Assembly: GCA_021201735.1 (NCBI GenBank)
Contig: JAJQEJ010000016.1
Span: 1-58,891, forward strand
Length of the DNA stretch: 58,891 nt
DNA from: Oscillospiraceae bacterium
GTDB lineage: Bacteria > Bacillota > Clostridia > Oscillospirales > Oscillospiraceae
Direction of reading: 5' to 3'
Positions within the stretch are counted from its first letter, which is position 1. Every line of letters begins with the position of its first letter. Of this stretch, positions 34,889 through 43,668 are shown piece by piece. A model generated the notes under the pieces. That model was not told where the DNA came from. It searched no databases and saw only the letters and a list, made by a program, of their open reading frames with translations. A program made the translations under genes and the position numbers.

Positions 34889-36946
34889 ATGAAGTATCAA
34901 CAATGGCAGAAGGCACACTGCCCCTTTCCTGCCCGCCGCGCATTGGAAGATGCGGGGTTCCCGCCGCTGGTGGCTATGACGCTCGCGGCACGCGGCATTG
35001 AGACGGAGCAGGAGGCACAGGTGTTTCTGGCAAGCGGTGCGGAGCTGTTCTGTGACCCGATGGAGATGCAGGATATCGACGTGGCGGCGGCGCGGCTTGA
35101 GGCGGCACTTGGGGCGGGAGAAAAAATTGCGGTCTATGGCGATTACGATGTGGACGGCATTACGGCGACCTGTCTTATGACGCACTATCTGCGCCTGCGG
35201 GGCGGGACGGTTGTGTCCTATATCCCAGACCGGATGGAAGAGGGCTACGGCGTCAATTGTGGCGCGATTACCGCGCTGCACGCGCAGGGGGTTTCGTTGA
35301 TTGTCACTGTGGACTGCGGTATCACCGCGGTTGCAGAGGCTGAATTTGCCCGCGCACTCGGCGTGGATATGATCATCACCGACCACCATACCTGCCGGTT
35401 TCCGCTGCCGGGTGCCGTCGCTGTCGTGAACCCGCGCAGGCCCGACTGCGGCTACCCATTCAAGCAGCTGGCGGGGGTGGGCGTCGCGCTGAAGCTTGTC
35501 CTGGCCATGGGCGGAAAGGAGCAGGAGGAGCGGTGGCTTACCCAGTACGCGGACCTTGCTGCGATGGGCACCATCGCCGACGTGATGGAGATGGTGGGGG
35601 AAAACCGCGCCATTGTCGCCCGCGGGCTGTATGCGCTGGAGCGGACGACGCGGCCAGGCCTGCGCGCGCTGATACGGGAGAGCGGCCTTTCCGGAAAGCC
35701 GATTACCGCCGTATCGGTCGGGTACAGCCTCTCTCCGCGCATCAACGCCGCCGGGCGGATGGGCTGTGCCGACGTTGCGCTCGAGCTGTTGCTCACGGAA
35801 GATCCCGCACGCGGCGAAGCGCTTGCACAACAGCTCTGTGCGCTCAATAAGGAGCGGCAGGCGGTGGAGGCGGAGATCGTCGCCGCGTGCATCGAGCGGG
35901 CAGACCGTCTGTGGACGCAGGAGCGGCATGTGCTGGTTCTGGCGGGGGACGCGTGGCATCAGGGGGTCATCGGCATTGTGGCCTCCCGGCTGAGTGAGCG
36001 GTATGCGTGCCCTGTTTTTGTTATCTCCGTACAGGACGGGAAAGGCAAGGGTTCTTGCCGCTCCTACGGAGGAATCAATTTGTTCGACGCGTTACAGCAG
36101 TGTGAGGATCTGCTGGAATCCTTTGGCGGGCATGCGCTTGCGGCGGGATTTTTTATTGATTGTGCGCGGATTGACGCCTTTCGCGCCGCGATGGAGGCAT
36201 ATGTCGCCGGGTGCATGGACGCGGAAGAATACGGCACGCTTCTGGAGATTGACGGGGAGGTGGAGCACCCCGCCCTGCTCACCCGGGAGGCGGTGGAGAC
36301 GCTGGAGATGCTGGAGCCCTGCGGTGTCGGCAATCCCAAGCCCGTGTTTACCCTCTCCGGATGCACGGTCGCGAGCATGTCGGATGTGGGGGGCGGACGG
36401 CATTTAAAGTTGCGCCTCATCTTTTGCGGGCAGAGCATCGATGCCATTTTCTTTTCCGCCACCGGTGCGCAGGCGGGGATTGCGGTGGGCGACCGTATCG
36501 ACGTGGCGTTTATCTTGCAGATCAACGAATTTCGCGGTCTGCGCACGGTGCAGCTGCAGCTGTGTGATCTGCGTCCGGCGTGTACGCGCGCCGAGCGGGA
36601 AAAGACACTCTACGAGCGGCTTGTAAGCGGGGCCGCCCTGACGCCGCCGGAGGCGGTCGCCATGCTCCCGAGCCGGGACGATTTTGTGGCGATCTGGCGG
36701 TATATCAAGCAAAACGGTGACCACGGAGCACTCAGGGGGACGGCACAGCGGCTCGCGCGCGCCTGCGGGGGGCAGGAGACCGCGCTGCGCGCCATGGTGT
36801 GCCTGGAGGTGTTCTCCGAGCGGGGGCTGATTGAGCTTACGCAGGACGCCGGACGGTTTCAGATATCCATCAATGAGACGCGCGAAAAGGTGAATCTGGA
36901 ACAGTCGTATATTTTGCGCAGTTTGCGCCGTTTTGCGCATATGTAG
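34889..36946 (+). CDS. recJ: Single-stranded-DNA-specific exonuclease RecJ
   Basis: The 685-residue protein has the DHH phosphoesterase motifs VYGDYDVDGITA, VTVDCGI and IITDHHTC, the DHHA1 motif SYGGINLFDALQQCED with GGHALAAG, and a C-terminal OB-like domain. It degrades single-stranded DNA 5' to 3' in recombination and mismatch repair. The ATG at 34889 (MKYQQWQK) is preferred; an in-frame ATG 11 codons upstream lies too close to the promoter -10. rel begins 24 bases downstream, the common recJ-rel order in Firmicutes. Confidence 0.94.
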   Translation: MKYQQWQKAHCPFPARRALEDAGFPPLVAMTLAARGIETEQEAQVFLASGAELFCDPMEMQDIDVAAARLEAALGAGEKIAVYGDYDVDGITATCLMTHYLRLRGGTVVSYIPDRMEEGYGVNCGAITALHAQGVSLIVTVDCGITAVAEAEFARALGVDMIITDHHTCRFPLPGAVAVVNPRRPDCGYPFKQLAGVGVALKLVLAMGGKEQEERWLTQYADLAAMGTIADVMEMVGENRAIVARGLYALERTTRPGLRALIRESGLSGKPITAVSVGYSLSPRINAAGRMGCADVALELLLTEDPARGEALAQQLCALNKERQAVEAEIVAACIERADRLWTQERHVLVLAGDAWHQGVIGIVASRLSERYACPVFVISVQDGKGKGSCRSYGGINLFDALQQCEDLLESFGGHALAAGFFIDCARIDAFRAAMEAYVAGCMDAEEYGTLLEIDGEVEHPALLTREAVETLEMLEPCGVGNPKPVFTLSGCTVASMSDVGGGRHLKLRLIFCGQSIDAIFFSATGAQAGIAVGDRIDVAFILQINEFRGLRTVQLQLCDLRPACTRAEREKTLYERLVSGAALTPPEAVAMLPSRDDFVAIWRYIKQNGDHGALRGTAQRLARACGGQETALRAMVCLEVFSERGLIELTQDAGRFQISINETREKVNLEQSYILRSLRRFAHM

Positions 36947-36970
36947 CAGAAACGGCAGGGAGGTGATACC

Positions 36971-39190
36971 ATGGACCCGATTTTGTCACGCTATCAGGCG
37001 TTGGAAGATAAAATGAAGACCTATTGCCCTGCGCTCGATACAGGGCGTCTGTTTGCCGCGTTCACCTACGCCGACCAAGCGCATTCCGGGCAGGTGCGCA
37101 AGGACGGTACGCCCTATATCACGCACCCGCTCGCCGTAGCGGAGCTTGTGGCGGAGCTGGAGATGGATATCGACTCGGTCATCGCGGCGCTGCTGCACGA
37201 CTGCATCGAAGACACCGGAGCAACGTATGAGGAGATTGCTAAGCTCTTCCGGCCCGCTGTGGCGGATCTTGTCGACGGGGTAACCAAACTGACACGTGTG
37301 CAGTACACCTCCAAAGAAGAGGAGCAGATGGAAAATCTGCGCAAAATGCTCTTGGCAATGGCAAAGGATATCCGGGTGGTGCTGATCAAAATCTGCGACC
37401 GCCTGCACAATATGCGTACCATGAATTATCAGAGCCAGCGCAAGCAGAAGGAGAAGGCCCTTGAGACGATGGAGATTTACGCCCCCCTTGCGCACCGCCT
37501 TGGTATGCAGCGCATCAAGTGGGAGCTGGAAGATCTATCGTTAAAATACCTTGACCCCGTCGGATATCAGCAGATTGCCGATGAACTGGCGGCCCGCTCC
37601 TCGGCGCATGAGGAATTCCGTATCTCCATCCAGCGGCGTATCCGGGCGCGGATGGATGAGGAGGGGATTGCCTGCGAGATTTCCGGGCGGGTCAAACATA
37701 TTTATTCTATCTACCGCAAAATGTTCTCCCAAAACAAAACCCTCGACGAGATTTTTGACCTGTATGCCTTTCGCGTGATTGTGGAGGACATTCCGGAATG
37801 CTATAATGTGCTCGGCTTTATCCATGATATGTTTCGGCCCGTCTTAGGGCGGTTTAAGGACTATATTGGCACACCAAAGCCCAACATGTACCAGTCCCTG
37901 CACACCACGGTTATCGGGCGGGAGGGCCTCCCGTTTGAGGTGCAGATCCGCACGAAGGAGATGCACCAGACGGCGGAATACGGCATTGCCGCGCACTGGA
38001 AGTATAAACAGGGCATGGCCAACGAAACGCTCGGCACGGAGGCGAATTTCGAGTGGGTACGCAAGCTGCTCGAGAGCCAGCAAGACATCGACGCGGAGGA
38101 GTTCGTGCGCACCTTGCGCGTGGATCTGTTTGCAGATGAGGTGTTTGTCTTTTCGCCCAAGGGGGATGTGATCAATCTTCCCGCGGGTGCCACCCCCATT
38201 GATTTTGCGTATAACATTCACTCCGCCGTCGGAAACCATATGATTGGCGCAAAAGTAAACGGCCGGATGGTGCCCTACGACACCGCGCTTAATAACGGGG
38301 ATATTGTGGAGATTATCACCTCCAAATCGGCGCACGGGCCGAGCCGCGATTGGATGAAGCTCTGTAAGAGCAACGAGGCACGCAATAAAATCCGCCAGTG
38401 GTTTAAAAAGGAGCGGCGGGAGGAGAATATCGTCACCGGACGTGCTTCTTTTGAGTCCGAACTCAAGCATATCGGGCTCTCCATTGCGGCAGTGAGCGCG
38501 GAAAACGTGTTGCATGAGGTGTTGCGAAAGCTCCGCGTGAGCTCGCTGGAGGAACTTTACAATGTAATCGGATACGGCGGCATGACGGCGCAGAAGGCGG
38601 CGGTGCGCGCAAGGGACGAACTCACACGCATCACGCGCGCGTCTGTGGGCAAGACAAACAGCGCGCCGGAAGCCGAAACCATGCGCCCGTCCGTTGCGCT
38701 CCCCCCGCAGAACAAGGCGCTGCCGGGCAAATCGAGCAGTGGCATTGTGGTGGAGGGGATCAACAACTGTCTGGTCAAATTTGCAAAATGCTGCACCCCC
38801 GTACCGGGCGATCCCGTGGTGGGCTTTATCACAAAAGGGTATGGCGTCTCGGTGCATCGGGCCGACTGCCCCAACGCCGCCATGTCCAGGCGCAAGCCGG
38901 AGGAGGCGGGGCGGTGGGTGAATGTCTCCTGGGTAGATGGGAGGAATACCCCCTACCAAACGGCGCTTGCGATTTCCGCAAAAGATCGCGACGCGCTGAT
39001 GCTCGACGTCGCCACGGTGCTCTCGGCCGCCAAGGTGAAGGTGAGCAGTATCGCCGCCCGCTCCCAACCGGATGGCCACGCAAGCGTCGAGATTTTGCTG
39101 GAGGTGACCAGCAAGGATCAGCTCAGCAGTTTGGCCAACAAGCTCGGGCAGGTTTCCGGCGTCTATCAGGTACGGCGCGCGGCGGGCTGA
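36971..39190 (+). CDS. rel: Bifunctional (p)ppGpp synthetase/hydrolase Rel
   Basis: The 739-residue protein is a full-length RSH. Domain order: HD hydrolase (HSGQVRKDGTPYITHPLAV; LLHDCIEDT), synthetase (IGTPKPNMYQSLHTTV), TGS (about 395-455; VFVFSPKGDVINLPAGATP), a helical region and zinc-finger-like segment (NCLVKFAKCCTPVPGDP), and a C-terminal ACT domain. Both catalytic sites look intact. It makes and degrades the starvation signals ppGpp and pppGpp. The ATG follows GGGAGGTG. It heads a run of tightly spaced genes continuing to 42.9 kb. Confidence 0.95.
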   Translation: MDPILSRYQALEDKMKTYCPALDTGRLFAAFTYADQAHSGQVRKDGTPYITHPLAVAELVAELEMDIDSVIAALLHDCIEDTGATYEEIAKLFRPAVADLVDGVTKLTRVQYTSKEEEQMENLRKMLLAMAKDIRVVLIKICDRLHNMRTMNYQSQRKQKEKALETMEIYAPLAHRLGMQRIKWELEDLSLKYLDPVGYQQIADELAARSSAHEEFRISIQRRIRARMDEEGIACEISGRVKHIYSIYRKMFSQNKTLDEIFDLYAFRVIVEDIPECYNVLGFIHDMFRPVLGRFKDYIGTPKPNMYQSLHTTVIGREGLPFEVQIRTKEMHQTAEYGIAAHWKYKQGMANETLGTEANFEWVRKLLESQQDIDAEEFVRTLRVDLFADEVFVFSPKGDVINLPAGATPIDFAYNIHSAVGNHMIGAKVNGRMVPYDTALNNGDIVEIITSKSAHGPSRDWMKLCKSNEARNKIRQWFKKERREENIVTGRASFESELKHIGLSIAAVSAENVLHEVLRKLRVSSLEELYNVIGYGGMTAQKAAVRARDELTRITRASVGKTNSAPEAETMRPSVALPPQNKALPGKSSSGIVVEGINNCLVKFAKCCTPVPGDPVVGFITKGYGVSVHRADCPNAAMSRRKPEEAGRWVNVSWVDGRNTPYQTALAISAKDRDALMLDVATVLSAAKVKVSSIAARSQPDGHASVEILLEVTSKDQLSSLANKLGQVSGVYQVRRAAG

Positions 39191-39211
39191 AACGTTTAAG
39201 GAGTATAGACC

Positions 39212-39433
39212 ATGTCAATGATAGAGATAAACGAGAGAGACAGCGAAATAGAACGCCGACTGGGCGAGAAAATTTCAGACTGCTTTTCCGGCGGAGAGCT
39301 GCGCCGGCGCGAGCTGCGGCTGACGGAGGAGGAGGCGCGGCGCGCCGCCCGGCTGTATCCAGTAACGGTGCGTCCGCTGGGGCAGTCGTGGTATGAAATT
39401 GTTTTTCAAGGAGCGGAACAACATGCGATCTGA
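39212..39433 (+). CDS. 73-residue protein of unknown function
   Basis: This short, highly charged protein starts MSMIEINERDSEIERRLGEK, contains an Arg/Glu-rich helix (LRRRELRLTEEEARRAAR), and ends with a beta-like segment YPVTVRPLGQSWYEIVFQ. It has no membrane segment or known motif. The ATG follows AAGGAG by about eight bases. It starts 21 bases after rel and its end overlaps the ATP-grasp gene by 11 bases, so it is translated as part of that unit. Its place at the head of the ligase-racemase-MurE cluster suggests a shared role, but nothing in the sequence shows what it is. Confidence 0.7.
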   Translation: MSMIEINERDSEIERRLGEKISDCFSGGELRRRELRLTEEEARRAARLYPVTVRPLGQSWYEIVFQGAEQHAI

Positions 39434-40631
39434 CGTTATCCCCCTACTGCTGGGCGCCGATATCAATGTATACAGTATGGCAAGAGCTTTTCACGAGGCG
39501 TATGGATTAAAAACCGTGGCGTACGGCATGTACCCGTCCGGCCCCTGCTATGGCAGCGCCATCATCGACTACCGCGTCTGTCCGCACAACGACGCGCCGG
39601 AGGTGGTGCTCGAAAATGTACGCACGGTGTGCCGGGAATTTCCCGATAAAAAGATCATTGTACTCGGATGCGGAGACAACTACCTGACCGCCATTGCGGA
39701 GAATCTGCCATACTTTCCGGAAAACGCGGTCGCGCCCTATGTCGATCTCGCGCTGATGGAGCAGCTCATTCACAAGGCGCGGTTTTATACCCTGTGCGAC
39801 AAATACGGCATTGCGTATCCCGCGACCTTTGTCTATCAAAAGGGGATGGGCCACGACTTCACCCTGCCGTTCGACGCGCCCTATGTGGTGAAACCGGCGG
39901 AGAGCGCAACCTACTGGGACCACCCCTTTCCCAGCCAGAAGAAGGCGTACATCCTGCATACGCGGCAGGAGGTGGAGCAGGTGGTGGATGAGATTTACGC
40001 AAACGGCTATGAGGACGAGCTCATCATTCAGGACTTCATCCCGGGGGACGACAGCAATATGCGGGTGCTGACCAATTATTCCGGCGCGGACGGCAAGGTA
40101 CGCCTGATGTGCCTGGGGCATGTGCTGCTCGAGGAGCACACCGCCCACGCCGTCGGCAATCACGCGGTCATCATCACCGAGCGGGAACCGGCGCTCTGTG
40201 AGGGACTGCGCCGGATGCTGGACGATATCCAGTTTACGGGGTTTTCGAATTTTGACATTAAATATGACCGGCGGGACGGAACCTATAAGGTGTTTGAACT
40301 CAACTGCCGTCAGGGCCGCAGTAACTATTATGTGACGGGCGCGGGGTATAACCTTGCAAAGTATCTCGTGGAGGACAGGATTGAGCACAAGGAGCTTCCC
40401 TTCACCATGGCGGACCGGCGCAACCTGTGGATGGTGGTGCCCAAAAAAGTGGCGTTTGACTACATCGCAAAAGAGCACCACGGCGCAATGGAAGCGCTGA
40501 TGCGCAGTGGTAAATGCGTCAACCCCCTCTTTTACGGACCCGACAAAGGCCTTGTGCACAAGCTGCGCCTGCTGCGTAACCACTGGCGTTATAAGGGGCG
40601 CTACGCGGGCGTGATGGAGAAGGTAAACTGA
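39423..40631 (+). CDS. ATP-grasp carboxylate-amine ligase (D-aspartate ligase-like)
   Basis: The 402-residue protein has ATP-grasp features: PYVVKPAESATYWDHPF (lysine of the ATP pocket), a glycine-poor linker, LIIQDFIPGDDSN, and SNFDIKYDRRDG...FELNCRQGRSN with the metal-binding Glu/Asn. The N-terminal domain (VIPLLLGADINVYSMARAF; YGMYPSGP) resembles D-aspartate ligases of the Enterococcus faecium type, which attach D-Asp to the lysine of the peptidoglycan stem. The neighbour is an Asp/Glu racemase, as in E. faecium. The ATG at 39423 follows AAGGAG by nine bases. The amino-acid substrate is inferred from context only. Confidence 0.8.
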   Translation: MRSDVIPLLLGADINVYSMARAFHEAYGLKTVAYGMYPSGPCYGSAIIDYRVCPHNDAPEVVLENVRTVCREFPDKKIIVLGCGDNYLTAIAENLPYFPENAVAPYVDLALMEQLIHKARFYTLCDKYGIAYPATFVYQKGMGHDFTLPFDAPYVVKPAESATYWDHPFPSQKKAYILHTRQEVEQVVDEIYANGYEDELIIQDFIPGDDSNMRVLTNYSGADGKVRLMCLGHVLLEEHTAHAVGNHAVIITEREPALCEGLRRMLDDIQFTGFSNFDIKYDRRDGTYKVFELNCRQGRSNYYVTGAGYNLAKYLVEDRIEHKELPFTMADRRNLWMVVPKKVAFDYIAKEHHGAMEALMRSGKCVNPLFYGPDKGLVHKLRLLRNHWRYKGRYAGVMEKVN

Positions 40632-41344
40632 TGGCGAGACAGGAAAACGCACGCCTCGGCATTCTGGGCGGGATGGGGCCGCAGGCGACGCAGGTATTTT
40701 ATCAGCGGATCCTCGACCGCACCGACGCGATGCGAGATCAGGAGCACCTGCCCACGCTGATCTGGAGCGACACCACCATGCCCGACCGCACGCAGGCGAT
40801 TTTAAGCGGCAAGGGCGAGGCATGCTACGCGCGGCTGTGCGCCGACGCGCAACTGCTGGCGCGGTGCGGCTGCACCCTGCTTGCGATCCCCTGCAACACC
40901 TCCCATTTTTTTGTGGACAAGCTGCAGGAGACGGTAGGCATCCCCATTGTCAACATGATACAGGAGAGCGCCGAGGCGATGGCGCGCGGCAACCGGAGGC
41001 GGGTCGGCATTCTGGCGACGGACGGGACGGTACAGATGGGGATATACCAGCGCGCGCTGCGCGAACAGGGCATGGAGCCGGTAACACCCGACGAAGCGAT
41101 ACAAAAAATTGTGATGCAGATCATCTATGATGAGATTAAACGCGGTGAGACGGGTAGCCGGGAGAAGTTTGCCCTCATCGACCACGCCCTGCGGGAAGCG
41201 GGCTGTGACGGGGCGATTCTGGCGTGTACCGAGCTCTCGGTCTACCGCGCCTACCACGGCCTGCCGGACTTCTATCTCGACGCGATGGAGGTGCTCGCGG
41301 AGGTGTGTATTACCCGCTGCGGCTATCCGCTGCGCACAGTATGA
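40631..41344 (+). CDS. Aspartate/glutamate racemase family protein
   Basis: The 237-residue protein has the PLP-independent racemase layout: GILGGMGPQAT at the N-terminus, catalytic C88 in IPCNTSHFF and C199 in LACTELSVY. The motif GGMGP is typical of aspartate racemases rather than glutamate racemase MurI. It would supply D-aspartate (or another D-acid). The start overlaps the stop of the ATP-grasp gene by one base (TGATG), so the two are translationally coupled, supporting a ligase-racemase pair. Confidence 0.88.
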   Translation: MARQENARLGILGGMGPQATQVFYQRILDRTDAMRDQEHLPTLIWSDTTMPDRTQAILSGKGEACYARLCADAQLLARCGCTLLAIPCNTSHFFVDKLQETVGIPIVNMIQESAEAMARGNRRRVGILATDGTVQMGIYQRALREQGMEPVTPDEAIQKIVMQIIYDEIKRGETGSREKFALIDHALREAGCDGAILACTELSVYRAYHGLPDFYLDAMEVLAEVCITRCGYPLRTV

Positions 41345-41362
41345 TGCGATAGGAGGCACAAG

Positions 41363-42898
41363 ATGGAGCGACTGCGCGCCCCTCTGGGGGATTATGTTCA
41401 GCTGATCCTGCGCCACGGGTTGTTGGCGGATACGAAAACGGCGCTGCCGGTGGCGCTGCTGGCGCATACGGTCTCTCTAGTGACGTGCGACTCTCGCACC
41501 GCAATCACGAATGCGCTTTTTATCTGCAAGGGGGCGGCGTTTCGCCCTGCGTTTTTGCGCAGCGCCATGGAGCGCGGCGCGTTTGCCTATGTCAGCGAGA
41601 CGGAGTACCCGGAGGTGCCACTCCCCTGCTTGCGCGTGACCGATGTCCGGACGGCGATGGGTCTGCTCGCGGATTTCTACTATGAGCACCCGTCGCAAAA
41701 GCTGACGGTCACGGGGATCACCGGGACGAAGGGGAAAACCACCACCGCATACTATCTCAAGGCGATTTTGGACGCATATCAAACGGCGCGCCGGCGCGCG
41801 CCGAGCGCTATTTTGTCGAGCATCATCACAGACGACGGCGTGAACCGCCGCCCCGCAAAGCTCACGACGCCGGAGCCGCTCGATCTACAGCGCCACCTCT
41901 GGAACGCCGTGTCGGCGGGGGCGGACTATCTGACGATGGAGGTCTCCAGTCAGGCCCTCAAATACGGGCGGGTCATTGGCGTGGCGCTCGACTGCGCGGT
42001 ATTTTTAAATATTGGAGAAGATCACATCTCGCCGCTGGAGCACTCTGATCTGGAGGATTACTTTACGTCTAAACTGCGTATTTTCCGGCAGGCCGCCGCC
42101 GCTTGCGTCAATCTTGACACCGCACAGTGTGCGCGTGTGCTGGAGGCGGCGCGGCAATCAGGGCACGTCGTCACCTTTTCCGCGCGTCAGCCGTCCGCCG
42201 ATATTTATGCAAGTGCTGCCCGGAAGGAAAACGGGCGAATTCTCTTCCATGTGCGCACGCCGGATACCGCGGGGGAGCTGAGCCTCCCCACAGCGGGGCT
42301 ATTTAATGTAGAAAACGCCCTTGCGGCCATTGCAGTCTGCCATGTGTATGGCATCCCGTTTTCCGCCGTTGCGGCGGGGCTGCGCGGCGCAGTCGTACCG
42401 GGCCGGATGGAGCAGTACGAGAGCGACGACGGTAAGATTTCCGTGATCGTCGATTACGCGCACAACGGCATGAGCCTCGAAGCCGTCCTCAAGTCTCTGC
42501 GGCGGGAATATCCCGATCGCGAGCTGACGGTGGTCTTCGGCTGTACCGGCGGAAAAGGCCTCGACCGGCGGGAAGGCATGGGGAACGCCGCCGGCGCGCT
42601 CGCAGATCGGATTATTTTGACGGAAGACGACCCCGGGCCGGAGGACGTAGCGGCGATCTGCGCGGAAATCGGCGAATACATCACGCCGCACGGCAAGACG
42701 TATACGGTCATACCCGACCGAAACAAGGCGGCGCTCGCCGCGGTGGAGGGCTGCCGCAAACCGGCGGTCATTCTGCTTGCGGGCAAGGGCTGCGAGCAGG
42801 AGCAAAAACGCCAGGGCGGCGCGGTACCGTGTGTGCCGGACGGCCTGCTCGCCCAGCAGGTGCTGGAACGCTATCATACGCAAAGAATAAAAGGATGA
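41363..42898 (+). CDS. MurE-like UDP-N-acetylmuramyl peptide ligase
   Basis: The 511-residue protein has the Mur ligase domains: an N-terminal UDP-sugar-binding part (SLVTCDSRTAITNALFICKG), central ATPase (VTGITGTKGKTTTAYYLKA; VSSQALK; FLNIGEDH), and C-terminal domain (DYAHNGMSLEAVL; GCTGGKGLDRREGMG). In MurE the amino acid is read by a loop that is DNPR for diaminopimelate enzymes; here that position reads EDDPGPED, so diaminopimelate specificity is not supported. It starts 18 bases after the racemase. It may be the only MurE or a paralogue with an unusual substrate; the window cannot tell. Confidence 0.85.
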   Translation: MERLRAPLGDYVQLILRHGLLADTKTALPVALLAHTVSLVTCDSRTAITNALFICKGAAFRPAFLRSAMERGAFAYVSETEYPEVPLPCLRVTDVRTAMGLLADFYYEHPSQKLTVTGITGTKGKTTTAYYLKAILDAYQTARRRAPSAILSSIITDDGVNRRPAKLTTPEPLDLQRHLWNAVSAGADYLTMEVSSQALKYGRVIGVALDCAVFLNIGEDHISPLEHSDLEDYFTSKLRIFRQAAAACVNLDTAQCARVLEAARQSGHVVTFSARQPSADIYASAARKENGRILFHVRTPDTAGELSLPTAGLFNVENALAAIAVCHVYGIPFSAVAAGLRGAVVPGRMEQYESDDGKISVIVDYAHNGMSLEAVLKSLRREYPDRELTVVFGCTGGKGLDRREGMGNAAGALADRIILTEDDPGPEDVAAICAEIGEYITPHGKTYTVIPDRNKAALAAVEGCRKPAVILLAGKGCEQEQKRQGGAVPCVPDGLLAQQVLERYHTQRIKG

Positions 42899-42937
42899 GG
42901 GAGTATAACCACACGGTTACACGCCCTCATCCTTTTT
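42889..42937. terminator. Bidirectional terminator overlapping two stop codons
   Basis: AAAAGGATGAGGG (42889-42901) pairs with 42924-42936 across a 22-base loop, with A/T runs on both sides. The left arm contains the MurE-like stop codon and the right arm contains the queH stop codon. Confidence 0.85.
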
Positions 42938-43469
42938 GGTTCTTCTTTAGATAGCGCTCCTCTTCGCTGAAAATGCAGCCGCAGTATTTTTGCATATAGA
43001 GCCCCAGCGCGCGCGCTTTCTCCTGACCCTCCCGAAAGTGGTGGAAAAAGGGACGCGGGAGAAAGGGCACGTGATACTGTGCCCCGACCTCCGTGCCAAT
43101 GCGGCAGATCAGGTCGTAATTTTGATAGGGGCTTACCATCAGCGTAGTGCAAAAGCTGTCGTACCCCTGCGCCGCGGCGTATGCCGCGCAGGCCTCCAGC
43201 CGGACGCGGTAGCAGTATGCACACCGGTGCTCCAGACCGTCGCAGACGGTGCGGACAAAGCCGCGCAGGCCGTATTCATCCTGCATATGCAGCGGCAGGG
43301 CAATGGTTTTTGCATAGTCCACAAGTGTATTTTTTCGCATGCGGTATTCGGTAAACGGATGGATGTTCGGGTTAAACCAAAAGCCTGTTGGTCCGATGCC
43401 TTCGGCGCGCAAAGCTGTGACGCAGGCGACGCTGCAGGGCGCGCAGCAGATGTGAAGGAGCGTATTCAT
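42927..43469 (-). CDS. queH: Epoxyqueuosine reductase QueH
   Basis: The 180-residue protein (formerly DUF208) has LLHICCAPCSVAC at the N-terminus, WFNPNIHPFTEYRMR, GLEHRCAYCYRVRLE and SPYQNYDLICRIG. The paired cysteines bind an Fe-S cluster and a second metal. It reduces epoxyqueuosine to queuosine in tRNA and replaces QueG in many anaerobes. The ATG at 43469 follows GAGGAGG by 12 bases; an in-frame ATG seven codons upstream overlaps this ribosome site and is rejected. Confidence 0.93.
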   Translation of the reverse strand: MNTLLHICCAPCSVACVTALRAEGIGPTGFWFNPNIHPFTEYRMRKNTLVDYAKTIALPLHMQDEYGLRGFVRTVCDGLEHRCAYCYRVRLEACAAYAAAQGYDSFCTTLMVSPYQNYDLICRIGTEVGAQYHVPFLPRPFFHHFREGQEKARALGLYMQKYCGCIFSEEERYLKKNQKG

Positions 43470-43529
43470 CGCGTATAAATTCCTCCTCATGACGAATAAT
43501 AGAAGTAATTATGTTGTGGTTGGGGTGGC

Positions 43530-43561
43530 AGTTTGAAAGTTCCTTTCAAACTAAATTTAAT
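43530..43561 (+). promoter_or_regulatory. CBS-gene promoter with overlapping palindromic operator
   Basis: TTGAAA (43533-43538) and TTTAAT (43556-43561) have 17-base spacing. The perfect palindrome AGTTTGAAAG-TTC-CTTTCAAACT (43530-43552) covers the -35 element and spacer, as expected for a repressor site. It also lies about 60 bases upstream of the divergent queH start. Confidence 0.65.
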
Positions 43562-43566
43562 AAAAG

Positions 43567-43668
43567 CGCTGCCGTTCCCCTGTGGGAACCGCGGCAGAGG
43601 CGCAAAATGGTCGTTCCTTTTCATGACCGTTTTGTGCCGTTCGCGCAACGAAAGGAATGACCATTAAT
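43567..43668 (+). promoter_or_regulatory. Structured 5' leader of the CBS-domain gene, copy 2
   Basis: Hairpin 1: CTGCCG (43569-43574) with CGGCAG (43592-43597), and TTCCC with GGGAA. Hairpin 2: 43600-43612 with 43625-43637, 13 positions including two G-U pairs. A short CGTT/AACG stem and the ribosome site AAAGGA (43651-43656) follow. The hairpin 2 loop TTCCTTT is complementary to AAAGGAA of the ribosome site. It matches the leader of the LuxR-family gene with compensatory differences. Confidence 0.75.

Noticed and set aside
37844..39079. Long minus-strand open frames opposite rel, and similarly opposite the ATP-grasp and racemase genes (39507-40823)
   Set aside because: These are shadows of GC-rich coding sequence; the plus-strand products have complete family motifs and ribosome sites.
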